NCBI GenBank assembly: GCA_934394585.1
Contig: CAKRQU010000007.1
Coordinates: 10,807 to 74,806, forward strand
DNA: 64,000 nt
Source: an uncultured Eubacteriales bacterium
Lineage (GTDB): Bacteria > Bacillota > Clostridia > Oscillospirales > CAG-272
Direction of reading: 5' to 3'
The translations under genes were made by a program, and so were the position numbers. Below the pieces are notes generated by a model. It was not told the origin of the DNA. It searched no databases and worked only from the letters and a program-made list of their open reading frames with translations. Positions 17,355 through 25,953 of the stretch are shown here, piece by piece. Each line of letters starts with the position of its first letter. Position 1 is the first letter of the stretch.

Positions 17355-18395
17355 ATGGATACGAAAAAACTGCTTTTCGATTTGTGCTCGTGCATGAGCA
17401 TATCGGGTTTTGAGTACAGGAGCGCGGAAAAACTGCGCTCACTTGTAATGCCGTATTTCGACGAATATATCGGCGACAAAGTGGGAAATCACATTTTTGT
17501 GAAAAAATCGAAATCGGAAAAAGCCCCGAAACTGCTCATAGACACACATTTCGACGAGGTCGGACTGATGGTGAAGGACGTGACGAAGGAAGGCTTTCTG
17601 CGCGTATGCTCCATAGGCGGCGTTGATGCGAGAATTTTCCCCGCGAGCGAAGTGACGGTTTACGCGGGAGAAAAGGAAATAAGCGGCGTGGTGGTGAAAA
17701 AAGCTCCGCACGCGCGCACGCCCGATGAAGCGGGCAAGCTTACCGCGGTGACAAATCTGCTCGTGGATACGGGATATTCCAAGGCGGAGCTTGAAGAACA
17801 GGGCGTAGGCATCGGCACGCCCGTCGGCATGGCGAAAAGCTATATTTCGCTTTCCGATGATGTGGTGAGCGGTCCGAGCTTTGATAATAAATCATGCTGC
17901 GCTGCCGCCGTATACGCCGTTTCCATGCTCGGCGACTGCGGATGCGATATTTATCTTTCCATGTCGGCAAAGGAAGAAGTCGGTCACAGAGCGGCTTCGA
18001 GCGCGGCGTACACTGTAAATCCCGATTTCGCCATAGCGATAGATGTGGGGCTCGGACTCGCACCGGGCGGCGACAAAAAGAGCAATCCGAAGCTCGGAGG
18101 CGGCGCGTGCATTTCCGTTTCCGCCATACTGGACAGGGCTATCACCGATAGGATAATCGAAACGGCAAAGAAAAACGAAATTCCGCTTCAGGTGATAGTG
18201 GAAGCCTGCGGCACGGGAACCCATGCGGACGAGATAGGCGCGGTGCGCGAGGGAATTCCCACGGCACTGCTCAGTCTGCCGATAAATTTCATGCACACGG
18301 GTGCGGAAACGCTTTATATGAGCGATTTTGAAGCCACGGCAAAGCTTATCTGCGCCGTGATAAACGATTGTTTTGCGGGAGGTGAAAAGGCATGA
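17355..18395 (+). CDS. M42 family metallo-aminopeptidase 1
   Basis: A 346-residue TET-type aminopeptidase of the PepA/FrvX/CelM family, which forms dodecameric tetrahedra that trim short peptides in the cytosol. All ligand motifs are present: DTHFDEVGL (His), PSFDNKS (bridging Asp), SAKEEVGHRA (catalytic and ligand Glu pair), IAIDVG (Asp) and FMHTGAE (His). Ribosome binding site ACGGAGG. It overlaps the next gene by 4 nt. Confidence 0.92.
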   Translation: MDTKKLLFDLCSCMSISGFEYRSAEKLRSLVMPYFDEYIGDKVGNHIFVKKSKSEKAPKLLIDTHFDEVGLMVKDVTKEGFLRVCSIGGVDARIFPASEVTVYAGEKEISGVVVKKAPHARTPDEAGKLTAVTNLLVDTGYSKAELEEQGVGIGTPVGMAKSYISLSDDVVSGPSFDNKSCCAAAVYAVSMLGDCGCDIYLSMSAKEEVGHRAASSAAYTVNPDFAIAIDVGLGLAPGGDKKSNPKLGGGACISVSAILDRAITDRIIETAKKNEIPLQVIVEACGTGTHADEIGAVREGIPTALLSLPINFMHTGAETLYMSDFEATAKLICAVINDCFAGGEKA

Positions 18396-19420
18396 CGGAA
18401 TATTCTTGCAATCTGCTCGGAAAGCTTTCGGGTGCTTTCGGTCCGTCCGGATGCGAGGGCGCTGTAATTTCCGATATAGAAAAAAATATAGCGCCGTATT
18501 GCGACGAGATACGTCGCGACAGGGCGGGAAATCTGATAGCGGTGATAAAGGCGGAAAAGCCCTGCGGCAAATTGCTTTTTGCGGCAAACGCCGATGAAGT
18601 GGGCTTTATGATAACGGATACGAATGACGACGGCAGGCTTTATGTGACGCCGCTCGGTCCCATAGAAACGGATACGCTTTCCGGCAGGCGCGTGCTTGTT
18701 GGAAACGCAAAAAAAGCTTCCGTAGCAGTGGCGGCTTCCAAGCCGATACACGAGCAGTCGGGCGATGAGCGGAGCAAGCCCACGCCGTGGGACAAGCTGT
18801 ATATTCAGACAGGCACGAAAAAAAGCGAAGAGCAGAGCATAAAAGCGGGCGATTTCGGCACTTTCCTCGGAAATTTCGGCGAACTCGGTCACAATATAAA
18901 GGGCAAAGCGCTCGATTCGAGAGCACCCTGCGCCATACTTTGCGAAATGATAAAGCGCATAAAGGAAGAGAAAATACATCATGAAACCGATCTGTATTTT
19001 GCTTTCACAGTGCGCGGCAAGCTGAACCGCTCCGGCGCGGTAAACGCGGCACGCGGGATTTCTCCCGATAGAGCCGTGGTGATAAGCTACGCGCCGGCCG
19101 CTGATATAAGCGATATACCCGAAAATCTCGTCTGCACGAAACTCGGCGGCGGTGTCGCGCTTTCTTTTGCCGACGCAAAAACCATACTGCGCCCGTGCGA
19201 CGCGGAAGCGCTGAGAAAAACGGCTGAGGAAAACGGAATAAAATATCAGATAAAAGGCATGATCACGGGAGCAGGCGACGCCGCGTATTATCAGCGCGAC
19301 GGCGGCGCTGCTACGGTATGCGCGGATATCCCGTGCCGCTATCCGAATACGGCTTCATGCGTGATAAGCAAAGAAGATTACGATGCAGTGCTGGCGCTTT
19401 CGCTCGCACTCGTGAAATGA
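18392..19420 (+). CDS. M42 family paralogue lacking catalytic residues (pseudoenzyme)
   Basis: A 342-residue protein of full length and clear M42 sequence, but the metal site is gone. The His of AHADE is Asn66 (FAANADEVGF). The Glu-Glu pair of VQEEVG is Gly209-Lys210 (TVRGKLNRSGA). The Asp of AVDIG is Ser232. The final His of RYGHS is Asn319 (RYPNTASC). Only Asp175 (ALDSR) remains. The frame is open, a good ribosome binding site is present and it overlaps the preceding gene by 4 nt (ATGA), so it is maintained rather than decaying. It may be a structural or regulatory subunit of mixed TET particles formed with its two active neighbours. Confidence 0.88.
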   Translation: MTEYSCNLLGKLSGAFGPSGCEGAVISDIEKNIAPYCDEIRRDRAGNLIAVIKAEKPCGKLLFAANADEVGFMITDTNDDGRLYVTPLGPIETDTLSGRRVLVGNAKKASVAVAASKPIHEQSGDERSKPTPWDKLYIQTGTKKSEEQSIKAGDFGTFLGNFGELGHNIKGKALDSRAPCAILCEMIKRIKEEKIHHETDLYFAFTVRGKLNRSGAVNAARGISPDRAVVISYAPAADISDIPENLVCTKLGGGVALSFADAKTILRPCDAEALRKTAEENGIKYQIKGMITGAGDAAYYQRDGGAATVCADIPCRYPNTASCVISKEDYDAVLALSLALVK

Positions 19421-19430
19421 GGAGGAATAT

Positions 19431-20429
19431 ATGTTTGCTCAACTGAAAAAGTTCATACTTGCTTCCGGCGTTTCCGGAAACGAAAAGAATATCAGCTCCG
19501 TAATAGCCGCTGATATAGCGCCCTATGTGGACGAGGTATATACCGATGCCATGGGTAATCTGATAGCGCACAAAAAGGGAAGAAGCGAAAATGCGAAAAA
19601 GCTGATGTTTGCCGCACATGCGGACGAGATAGGATTTATGGTCACGTTCATAGACGAAAAAGGATTTATCCGCGTGACGAAAATGGGCGGCATAAATTAT
19701 GCGGCTGCGGCTTTTTCCTCTGTGGTATTCGATAACGGCACGCTCGGCGCCATGGTCCCCGACGGCAGGACTGCACCAAAGGATTACCGCCCCGAGGTTT
19801 TCTATGTGGATATCGGCGCAAAGGATAAAAAGGACGCGGAGCGTCATGTGAAAACAGGCGATTTCTGCCGCGTTGTGCCGAGCCTGAATAAGCTTTGCGG
19901 CACGCGCGTATGCGGCAGACCTCTCGACGACAGAATAGGCTGCTACATGCTTTTTGAAACGGCAAAGGCGATGAAAACCTGCGAAAACGATACGTATTTT
20001 GTTTTCACCGTGCAGGAGGAAGTCGGCGTGCGCGGCGCAAAAACTTCGGCTTTTGAAATACATCCCGATTATGCCGTGGCTGTGGATATAGGCGGATGCG
20101 GCGATACGCCGAACTGCGCGCCCATGGCGATAACGATGGGCAAAGGCGCGGCGATAAAGCTGAAGGACGGCATGGTTATATGCCATGAAAAGATGATTTC
20201 GCTGATGAAAAATATCGCAAAGGAAAGAAATATCCCTTATCAGCTGGAAATACTGGAGAGCGGCGGCACGGATACCTGTATGCTCCAGCAGGCGGCGGGC
20301 GGATGTATCGCGGGAGCTGTTTCCATGCCCACGAGATACGGCCACAGCGGAGTGGAGATAATAGATATGAAAGACGCGAAATCCGGCATAGACATAATGA
20401 CGGGACTTTGCGAAACGTCACTTGACTGA
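19431..20429 (+). CDS. M42 family metallo-aminopeptidase 3
   Basis: A 332-residue member with a complete active site: AAHADEIGF, RPLDDRIG, TVQEEVGVRGA, VAVDIGG and TRYGHSGVE. It is closest to the textbook consensus of the three. Ribosome binding site GAGGAATAT, 10 nt after the pseudoenzyme. The three-gene run, with one inactive copy between two active ones, argues for a hetero-oligomeric peptidase. Confidence 0.94.
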   Translation: MFAQLKKFILASGVSGNEKNISSVIAADIAPYVDEVYTDAMGNLIAHKKGRSENAKKLMFAAHADEIGFMVTFIDEKGFIRVTKMGGINYAAAAFSSVVFDNGTLGAMVPDGRTAPKDYRPEVFYVDIGAKDKKDAERHVKTGDFCRVVPSLNKLCGTRVCGRPLDDRIGCYMLFETAKAMKTCENDTYFVFTVQEEVGVRGAKTSAFEIHPDYAVAVDIGGCGDTPNCAPMAITMGKGAAIKLKDGMVICHEKMISLMKNIAKERNIPYQLEILESGGTDTCMLQQAAGGCIAGAVSMPTRYGHSGVEIIDMKDAKSGIDIMTGLCETSLD

Positions 20430-20439
20430 GGAGAGAAAA

Positions 20440-21693
20440 ATGCAGTTTTCGGATAAGATAATAAAACTGACAGCCGAGGCGGAAAAAGAGCTTCGCCCGC
20501 AATTTGACGAATTTGACCGCATAGCATATGTAAATACGGCACGTGTGCTGGAAGCTTTTGCGGCGCACAGAGTATCGGAAGCGATGTTTGCGCCGTCCAC
20601 GGGCTACGGCTACGGCGATATCGGCAGAGATGCTCTGGATGCGATATATGCCGATGTTTTCGGTGCGGAGGCGGCTTTTGTCCGTCACAATATAGTGAAC
20701 GGCACGCAGGCGATAGCAATAGGACTTTTCGGTTTGCTCCGTCCTGGCGATATCATGCTTTCCGTCACGGGAAAACCGTATGATACGCTGAATGAAGTGA
20801 TCGGCGCGGATATAAAAAACGGCGACGGGTCGCTTGCCGATTTCGGAATAAAATACGATGATGTAAATCTGCTCCCCGACGGCGGCGTGGATTACGCGGG
20901 CATAGAAAAGAAAATAGCCGGATACGGTGAAAAAATAAAGGTTATTTTCATACAGCGTTCCAAAGGATATATGAACCGCCCCACGCTTTCCGCCGCAGAA
21001 ATAGGCGAGATAATAAAATTTGTAAAGGCAAAATGCGGCGCTTATGTCGCCGTGGATAACTGCTACGGCGAATTCTGCGACGAAGCCGAGCCTACGGCTT
21101 TCGGCGCGGATCTGATAATGGGATCTCTCATAAAAAATCCCGGCGGCGGCATGGCGGAATGCGGCGGCTATATAGCGGGAACAAAACGCGCAGTGGAGCT
21201 TGCTTCCTACAGGCAGACGACTGTGGGCATAGGCACGGAATGCGGCGCTACGATAGGGCAGAACAGAAATATGTTCAAGGGATTTTTCTATGCGCCGCAT
21301 ACGGTGGCTCAGGCAAAGAAAACGGCGGCGCTCGCGGCATATGTTTTCGACAGGCTGGGATATCCCGTAGAGCCCTCGTGGAAAGACGCGCGCCATGATA
21401 TAATCCAGACGGTGCGCCTCGGCACGCCGGAGGGACTTTGCGCTTTCTGCCGCGGCATACAGTCCGGTTCGCCGGTTGACGCTTATGTCACGCCCGAACC
21501 GTGGGATATGCCCGGATATGCCGATAAGGTGATAATGGCGGCGGGCACATTTGTTTCCGGCGCGTCCATAGAGCTTTCGGCAGACGGTCCGCTCCGTGCG
21601 CCGTATACGGCTTTTTTCCAGGGCGGACTTACTTACGAGAGCGGAAAATACGCCATAATGACAGCGGCGGAAATGATTCTCTCTGAAAAATAA
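20440..21693 (+). CDS. PLP-dependent methionine gamma-lyase family protein (aluminium-resistance type)
   Basis: A 417-residue fold-type I PLP enzyme of the Met_gamma_lyase/aluminium-resistance family. It has RHNIVNGTQAIAIGLFG near the cofactor phosphate, VAVDNCYGEFCDE with the cofactor Asp, and MGSLIKNPGGG with the Schiff-base Lys. The family is annotated as cystathionine beta-lyase-like, and true substrates are mostly untested. The ATG at 20440 follows GAGGAGAG; the TTG at 20422 is upstream of that site and rejected. Last gene of the operon, ending at the hairpin 21720-21748. Confidence 0.9.
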   Translation: MQFSDKIIKLTAEAEKELRPQFDEFDRIAYVNTARVLEAFAAHRVSEAMFAPSTGYGYGDIGRDALDAIYADVFGAEAAFVRHNIVNGTQAIAIGLFGLLRPGDIMLSVTGKPYDTLNEVIGADIKNGDGSLADFGIKYDDVNLLPDGGVDYAGIEKKIAGYGEKIKVIFIQRSKGYMNRPTLSAAEIGEIIKFVKAKCGAYVAVDNCYGEFCDEAEPTAFGADLIMGSLIKNPGGGMAECGGYIAGTKRAVELASYRQTTVGIGTECGATIGQNRNMFKGFFYAPHTVAQAKKTAALAAYVFDRLGYPVEPSWKDARHDIIQTVRLGTPEGLCAFCRGIQSGSPVDAYVTPEPWDMPGYADKVIMAAGTFVSGASIELSADGPLRAPYTAFFQGGLTYESGKYAIMTAAEMILSEK

Positions 21694-21719
21694 GCGAAAT
21701 TTTTCAAAAATTCCTGATG

Positions 21720-21753
21720 TGCGCAACTTCTCACCGAGAAGTTGCGCAGTTTT
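21720..21753 (+). terminator. Terminator of the rsmA-M42 operon
   Basis: Perfect 13-bp stem: TGCGCAACTTCTC (21720-21732) with GAGAAGTTGCGCA (21736-21748), then GTTTTA. Confidence 0.85.
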
Positions 21754-21771
21754 ATTCTCCCGAGGCGAGTT

Positions 21772-21825
21772 GCGCATTGTATCAAACAGAAACTCCGACA
21801 GATTTTAAACGCTGTCGGAGCTTTT
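21772..21825 (+). repeat. Small repeated hairpin element, copy 1
   Basis: TTGTATCAAACA followed by a CTCCGACAG / CTGTCGGAG stem (21793-21801 with 21812-21820) and a T-rich tail. The same unit occurs inverted at 33411-33470, including the flanking TGTATCAAAC. Confidence 0.65.
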
Positions 21826-21899
21826 GCTTTCTTATGGAAACTGCAACTTTTTTGCAGCCGTCTTTTTGCGTGCGAAAAAATTTTTTCTCTGCGATTTAT

Positions 21900-21933
21900 T
21901 TTGACAAAAAAGTACGCCCGCCGTGTGTATAAT
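21900..21933 (+). promoter_or_regulatory. spoIIG-type promoter with Spo0A box
   Basis: TTGACA (21901-21906) and TATAAT (21928-21933) are 21 nt apart, too far for an ordinary sigma-A promoter. TTTGACAAA (21900-21908) is an exact match to the reverse Spo0A box TTYGACAAA and covers the -35. The B. subtilis spoIIG promoter has this same layout: a 22-nt spacer with Spo0A bound at the -35. Confidence 0.75.
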
Positions 21934-21967
21934 AAAGGCATGGAACAGGGAACGGAGGCGGTGCGTT

Positions 21968-22831
21968 TTGGAATATATCTACGGCGATGTGCTTTTTGTG
22001 ATAAATTTCAGCATGGATTTTCTCGCGCTGTATATCGCGGGAAAGCTGATGAATATGAAAATGAGCCGCCTGCGGCTGATAACGGCTGCCACATTGGGCG
22101 GGATATACGGCGTGGTCGCCGTGGCATATCTTTCGGGCTTTGCGGAAAAGGCGCTTTCCGTTTTATCCGGCATAGCCGTGTGCGCGACGGCTCATTATCA
22201 TAAAAATATAAAAAGATTTGTTTCCGTTTTCGCGCTTTTTTTCGGAGTCAGCCTTTTTATGGGCGGCGCCATGACTTTCATATACTCAAATCTCGGCAAA
22301 TACAAAAATTATATTCAGGCAGGAGGGGCAATCTATACCGTGCTGGACGATATACCGATATACGTTTTTGCGGCGATAGCCGCCGTATCAGTTTTGCTTT
22401 CGTGGATAACGGGAAAGCTGTTTTCACGGAAAAAGCTTTCCGCGGCTTGCGAAGCGATAGTTGATTTCGACGGGAGAAAAAGCGAAATACGTTGCCTTGT
22501 CGACAGCGGAAATCTGCTTTGCGACCCGATAAGCGGAACACCCGTGATATTCATATCCGAAGAAGAAGCGAAAATAATACCAAACGAGCTGCGCGAAGCC
22601 GCAAACGGTAAAACAGACGGGCTGGATTTCGATGTGATACGCAAAATCCGTTTTATTCCGGCTTCCACCGTGGCGGGGAGGAAAATGATAGTGGCTGTCG
22701 TACCGGACAGCGTTTATATAAAATGTTCCGACGGGGAATATGCGGAAAAGAAAGCATACATCTGCATCGACAGCGAAAAAAACGATTTCGGCGGATACGG
22801 CGCGATAGTGCCGCTTTCGCTTTGTACATAG
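21968..22831 (+). CDS. spoIIGA: Sigma-E processing peptidase SpoIIGA
   Basis: A 287-residue membrane protease of the sporulation septum that cleaves pro-sigma-E in the mother cell. Five membrane segments (about 5-145) are followed by a cytosolic aspartic-protease-like domain with catalytic Asp179 in CLVDSGNLL. Length and Asp position match the family. The start is the TTG at 21968, eight nt behind GGAGGCGG; longer readings run back over the promoter. sigE follows 10 nt downstream. Confidence 0.93.
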   Translation: MEYIYGDVLFVINFSMDFLALYIAGKLMNMKMSRLRLITAATLGGIYGVVAVAYLSGFAEKALSVLSGIAVCATAHYHKNIKRFVSVFALFFGVSLFMGGAMTFIYSNLGKYKNYIQAGGAIYTVLDDIPIYVFAAIAAVSVLLSWITGKLFSRKKLSAACEAIVDFDGRKSEIRCLVDSGNLLCDPISGTPVIFISEEEAKIIPNELREAANGKTDGLDFDVIRKIRFIPASTVAGRKMIVAVVPDSVYIKCSDGEYAEKKAYICIDSEKNDFGGYGAIVPLSLCT

Positions 22832-22841
22832 GAGGCTGAAA

Positions 22842-23546
22842 ATGCTTTTATACAGGATAAGGATGTTTTTTGCGCGCATTTTACTGAAGCTGAAATTCCG
22901 TTTTGAAACGCATTATATCGGCGGCACGGAAACTCTGCCGCCTCCGCTTTCACCCGAAGAGGAAGAGGAAATTCTTTCCCGGCTCGATGAAAACCGCGAA
23001 AACCGACGCAAACTGGTAGAGCGCAATCTGCGTCTTGTCGTATACATAGCGAAAAAATTCGAAAATACGGGCGTAGGGCTGGAGGATCTTATTTCCATAG
23101 GCACGATAGGGCTTATAAAGGCGGCAAATACATTCCGTCCGGATAAAAATATAAAGCTCGCCACTTATGCGTCGCGCTGTATAGAAAATGAGATACTCAT
23201 GTACATACGCAAAAGCGGTAATACGAAATCGGAGCTTTCCTTTGACGAGCCGCTCAGCACCGATTGGGACGGAAACGAGCTGCTGCTATCCGATGTTCTC
23301 GGCGATGACGAGGGAGTGGGAAAAAAACTGGAGGACGAAGAGGAAAAGCATATCATAGCAAAGGCGATATCGGAGCTGGACGGACGCGAAAGGGAAATAA
23401 TAGAGCTGCGTTTCGGGCTGAACGGCAAAAAGGAAAGAACACAGAAAGAAGTGGCTGATATGCTGGGAATATCGCAATCGTACATATCGCGCCTCGAAAA
23501 AAAGATAATAGAGCGTCTGCGAAGCGAAATAGAGGGCAAAATCTGA
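22842..23546 (+). CDS. sigE: Sporulation sigma factor sigma-E precursor
   Basis: A 234-residue sigma-70 family factor controlling early mother-cell sporulation genes. It has a hydrophobic/basic pro-region (about 1-27) before the conserved [13 protein letters not shown], region 2 ([34 protein letters not shown]) and region 4.2 ([22 protein letters not shown]). The pro-region must be removed by SpoIIGA, encoded just upstream. Ribosome binding site AGGAGG. Confidence 0.97.
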   Translation: MLLYRIRMFFARILLKLKFRFETHYIGGTETLPPPLSPEEEEEILSRLDENRENRRKLVERNLRLVVYIAKKFENTGVGLEDLISIGTIGLIKAANTFRPDKNIKLATYASRCIENEILMYIRKSGNTKSELSFDEPLSTDWDGNELLLSDVLGDDEGVGKKLEDEEEKHIIAKAISELDGREREIIELRFGLNGKKERTQKEVADMLGISQSYISRLEKKIIERLRSEIEGKI

Positions 23547-23576
23547 AAAAAATATCAAAAAAATCAGAAAAAGGTA

Positions 23577-23605
23577 TTGCATTATTTTGAATTATGTGAT
23601 AAAAT
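23577..23605 (+). promoter_or_regulatory. rpmE promoter
   Basis: TTGCAT (23577-23582), 17-nt spacer, TAAAAT (23600-23605). Confidence 0.75.
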
Positions 23606-23644
23606 GACTACTACGTGATTATATTATATTGTGAGGTGTAAACG

Positions 23645-23848
23645 ATGAAAGAAGGAATCCATCCTAACTATGTTGACGCTACTGTAAGATGTGCGTGCGG
23701 CGAAGTTATAAATACAAAATCCACAAAAGGCGATTTCCGTGTTGAAATCTGCTCAAAGTGCCATCCCTTCTTTACCGGCAAGCAGAAATTCGTAGATGCC
23801 GGCGGACGTGTTGACAAGTTCAGAAAGCGTCTGGAAGGTAAAAAATAA
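23645..23848 (+). CDS. rpmE: 50S ribosomal protein L31, zinc-binding type
   Basis: A 67-residue protein starting [20 protein letters not shown]. Four Cys (16, 18, 36, 39) mark the zinc-containing C+ form. L31 bridges the 50S central protuberance and the 30S head. Monocistronic: own promoter and a terminator right after it. Codon use is that of a highly expressed gene. Confidence 0.97.
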   Translation: MKEGIHPNYVDATVRCACGEVINTKSTKGDFRVEICSKCHPFFTGKQKFVDAGGRVDKFRKRLEGKK

Positions 23849-23869
23849 TTTTATATTATTTGCCGAAAT

Positions 23870-23912
23870 GAGCGAGAGAAAACGCCGACAGCGTTTTTCT
23901 TTCGCTCTTTTT
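23870..23912 (+). terminator. rpmE terminator
   Basis: GAGCGAGAGAAAACGC (23870-23885) pairs imperfectly with GCGTTTTTCTTTCGCTC (23891-23907), followed by TTTTTC. hflX begins 21 nt later, so hflX may depend on read-through; I see no separate promoter. Confidence 0.75.
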
Positions 23913-23932
23913 CTCTGAAAGGAAGAGGCTTT

Positions 23933-25204
23933 ATGACGGAAAATACTGTTTTAAAAGAGAAAAACAAAACAAGAGCCGCGCTCGTTTCGCTCGTGACAAA
24001 GGATATGAGCGAGCATGAGGCGGAAATATCGCTTTGCGAGCTGGAAAGGCTCTGCGAAACGGCGGGCGCCGAGGTTATATTTCGGACGGTGCAGAACAAA
24101 GAAACGCCAGACGCGCGCACTTATATAGGAAAAGGCAAGGTGGCGGAGCTTTCGGAGCTTTGCAAAAAGAATGAAATAGACAGCGTCGTTTTCGACTGCG
24201 AGCTTTCGCCATCGCAGATACGCAATCTGGAGGACGATATCGGAGGAGATGTGACCGTCATAGACAGGAGCATGCTGATACTCGATATTTTTGCCTTACA
24301 TGCGGTGACAGGCGAAGGAAAATTGCAGGTGGAGCTGGCACAGCTGAAATATACCGTGCCGCGCCTCGTCGGCAAAGGCGCGGAGCTTTCGCGGCTGGGC
24401 GGCGGCGTGGGTACGCGCGGACCAGGAGAAAGCAAGCTGGAAACCGACAGGCGCCACGTAAAGCGGAGAATCGACGCGCTGGAAGCGCAGATAGCCGAGA
24501 TGGCGAAAAACCGCGAGATTCAGCGTGCGCAGAGGGACAGGAGCGGTATTTTCAAATTTGCCGTGGCGGGGTATACGAATGCGGGGAAATCGACCCTGCT
24601 GAACAGGCTCACCGATGCGGGGATACTTTCCGAGGACAAGCTTTTTGCCACGCTTGACCCAACCACGCGAAAATTCACGCTGCCCTCGGGCGATGATGTG
24701 CTGCTCACGGATACCGTAGGATTCATACGCAATCTGCCGCACCATCTGATAAAGGCTTTCAGGAGCACTTTCGAAGAAGTCTGCCATGCGGATGCCGTGA
24801 TAATAATGGCGGATGCCTCCGACCCTGAGGCGGATTCCCAGCTGGATGTGACAAACAGGCTGGTCGAAGAGCTGGGCGCGGGGGAAAAACCGATAATATA
24901 CGTTTACAACAAATGCGACAAAGGCATAGCATGTCATCCCGTGACACCGACGGAAAGCAGCGTTTACATTTCCGCGCTGACGGGTGCCGGAACGGACGAG
25001 CTGGTGGCAAAGCTGGAAAAAATCGCGTCGGAAGGCAAAAAGCTCTGTGTTTTTGAAATACCGATGGCTAATCTCGGCGTGATAAATTCCATTTATTCAA
25101 ATGCCGCCGTGCAGAATGTCGAATACGGCGAAAACGGTGCTGCAGTGACAGCCGTGGCTGACAAAAAGGCACGCGGAATGTTTGAAAAATACATGAAAAA
25201 ATAA
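23933..25204 (+). CDS. hflX: Ribosome-associated GTPase HflX
   Basis: A 423-residue HflX that binds stalled 70S ribosomes and splits them under stress. The N-terminal HflX domain includes YIGKGKVAEL, the glycine-rich GGGVGTRGPGESKLE and a helical linker. The GTPase domain has G1 GYTNAGKST, G3 DTVGF and G4 NKCD. Ribosome binding site AGGAAGAGG. First gene of a likely hflX-yigZ-dgt-dnaG-rpoD run. Confidence 0.96.
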   Translation: MTENTVLKEKNKTRAALVSLVTKDMSEHEAEISLCELERLCETAGAEVIFRTVQNKETPDARTYIGKGKVAELSELCKKNEIDSVVFDCELSPSQIRNLEDDIGGDVTVIDRSMLILDIFALHAVTGEGKLQVELAQLKYTVPRLVGKGAELSRLGGGVGTRGPGESKLETDRRHVKRRIDALEAQIAEMAKNREIQRAQRDRSGIFKFAVAGYTNAGKSTLLNRLTDAGILSEDKLFATLDPTTRKFTLPSGDDVLLTDTVGFIRNLPHHLIKAFRSTFEEVCHADAVIIMADASDPEADSQLDVTNRLVEELGAGEKPIIYVYNKCDKGIACHPVTPTESSVYISALTGAGTDELVAKLEKIASEGKKLCVFEIPMANLGVINSIYSNAAVQNVEYGENGAAVTAVADKKARGMFEKYMKK

Positions 25205-25219
25205 AAGAAAAGGGCGGAA

Positions 25220-25858
25220 ATGGCGATGAGTGGAGAGCTTATTACCGTGGCGCGCGAAGCCGACGCGGAATTTACCGAAAAACGAAGTGTTTTTATAGGT
25301 CATGTGCGCAGTGTGGCAAGCGCGGAGGAAGCCGAGAGCTATATAGCTTCGGTAAAAAAGAAATATGCCGATGCGCGTCACAATGTATGGGCTTATCTTC
25401 TGCGCTCGGGCGCGATGCGCTACAGCGATGACGGGGAACCGCAGGGTACAGGCGGCATACCCGTGCTGGAAGTGCTGAAAAAAAGCGGCATCGCCGACGC
25501 GGTTATCGTGGTGACGCGGTATTTCGGCGGGATACTTCTCGGCGCGGGCGGACTTTCGCGCGCGTATTCAAAAGCCGCCGTGATGGCGATAGAAGAGGCG
25601 GGAACGGTGAAATTCACGCCTTTTACCGAATGTCTTATCGTCTGCGACTACGGCGAATACCGCAAATTGCTGTATGAAATCGAGAAATTTGATATAATAA
25701 TAGAAAATACCGTATTTGAAAACGATGTAAAAATATACTTTTCCGTTTGCAGGGAAGAAACGGAAAGGCTTTCGTCTGCCGTATGCGCACAGACAAATGC
25801 AAAACGAAGCGTAAAGATTCTCGGCGAAAAGCTCGCCGTATCGGGAAAACATGCATAA
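25220..25858 (+). CDS. YigZ/IMPACT family protein
   Basis: A 212-residue protein. The N-terminal UPF0029 (IMPACT) domain has the conserved DARHNVWAY, SDDGEPQGTGGIPVLEVL and VVTRYFGGILLGAGGLSRAY, with a C-terminal DUF1949-type domain. The family is linked to translation control and nucleic acid binding but has no firm bacterial role. Sixteen nt after hflX. ATG at 25220; the ATG at 25226 is an alternative. Confidence 0.92.
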   Translation: MAMSGELITVAREADAEFTEKRSVFIGHVRSVASAEEAESYIASVKKKYADARHNVWAYLLRSGAMRYSDDGEPQGTGGIPVLEVLKKSGIADAVIVVTRYFGGILLGAGGLSRAYSKAAVMAIEEAGTVKFTPFTECLIVCDYGEYRKLLYEIEKFDIIIENTVFENDVKIYFSVCREETERLSSAVCAQTNAKRSVKILGEKLAVSGKHA

Positions 25859-25953
25859 AAACAGGACTTTTTTGCGAAAAAAGCAGGATTTTTTACTGTA
25901 TGCGCGTATATTACCGATACATAACGAATCTTTGGAAAAGAAGGTGCGCGATT

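Noticed and set aside
20176..21777. 533-codon antisense ORF
   Set aside because: Opposite the PLP enzyme and the end of an M42 gene; the composition is unlike a protein and no start signal is visible.
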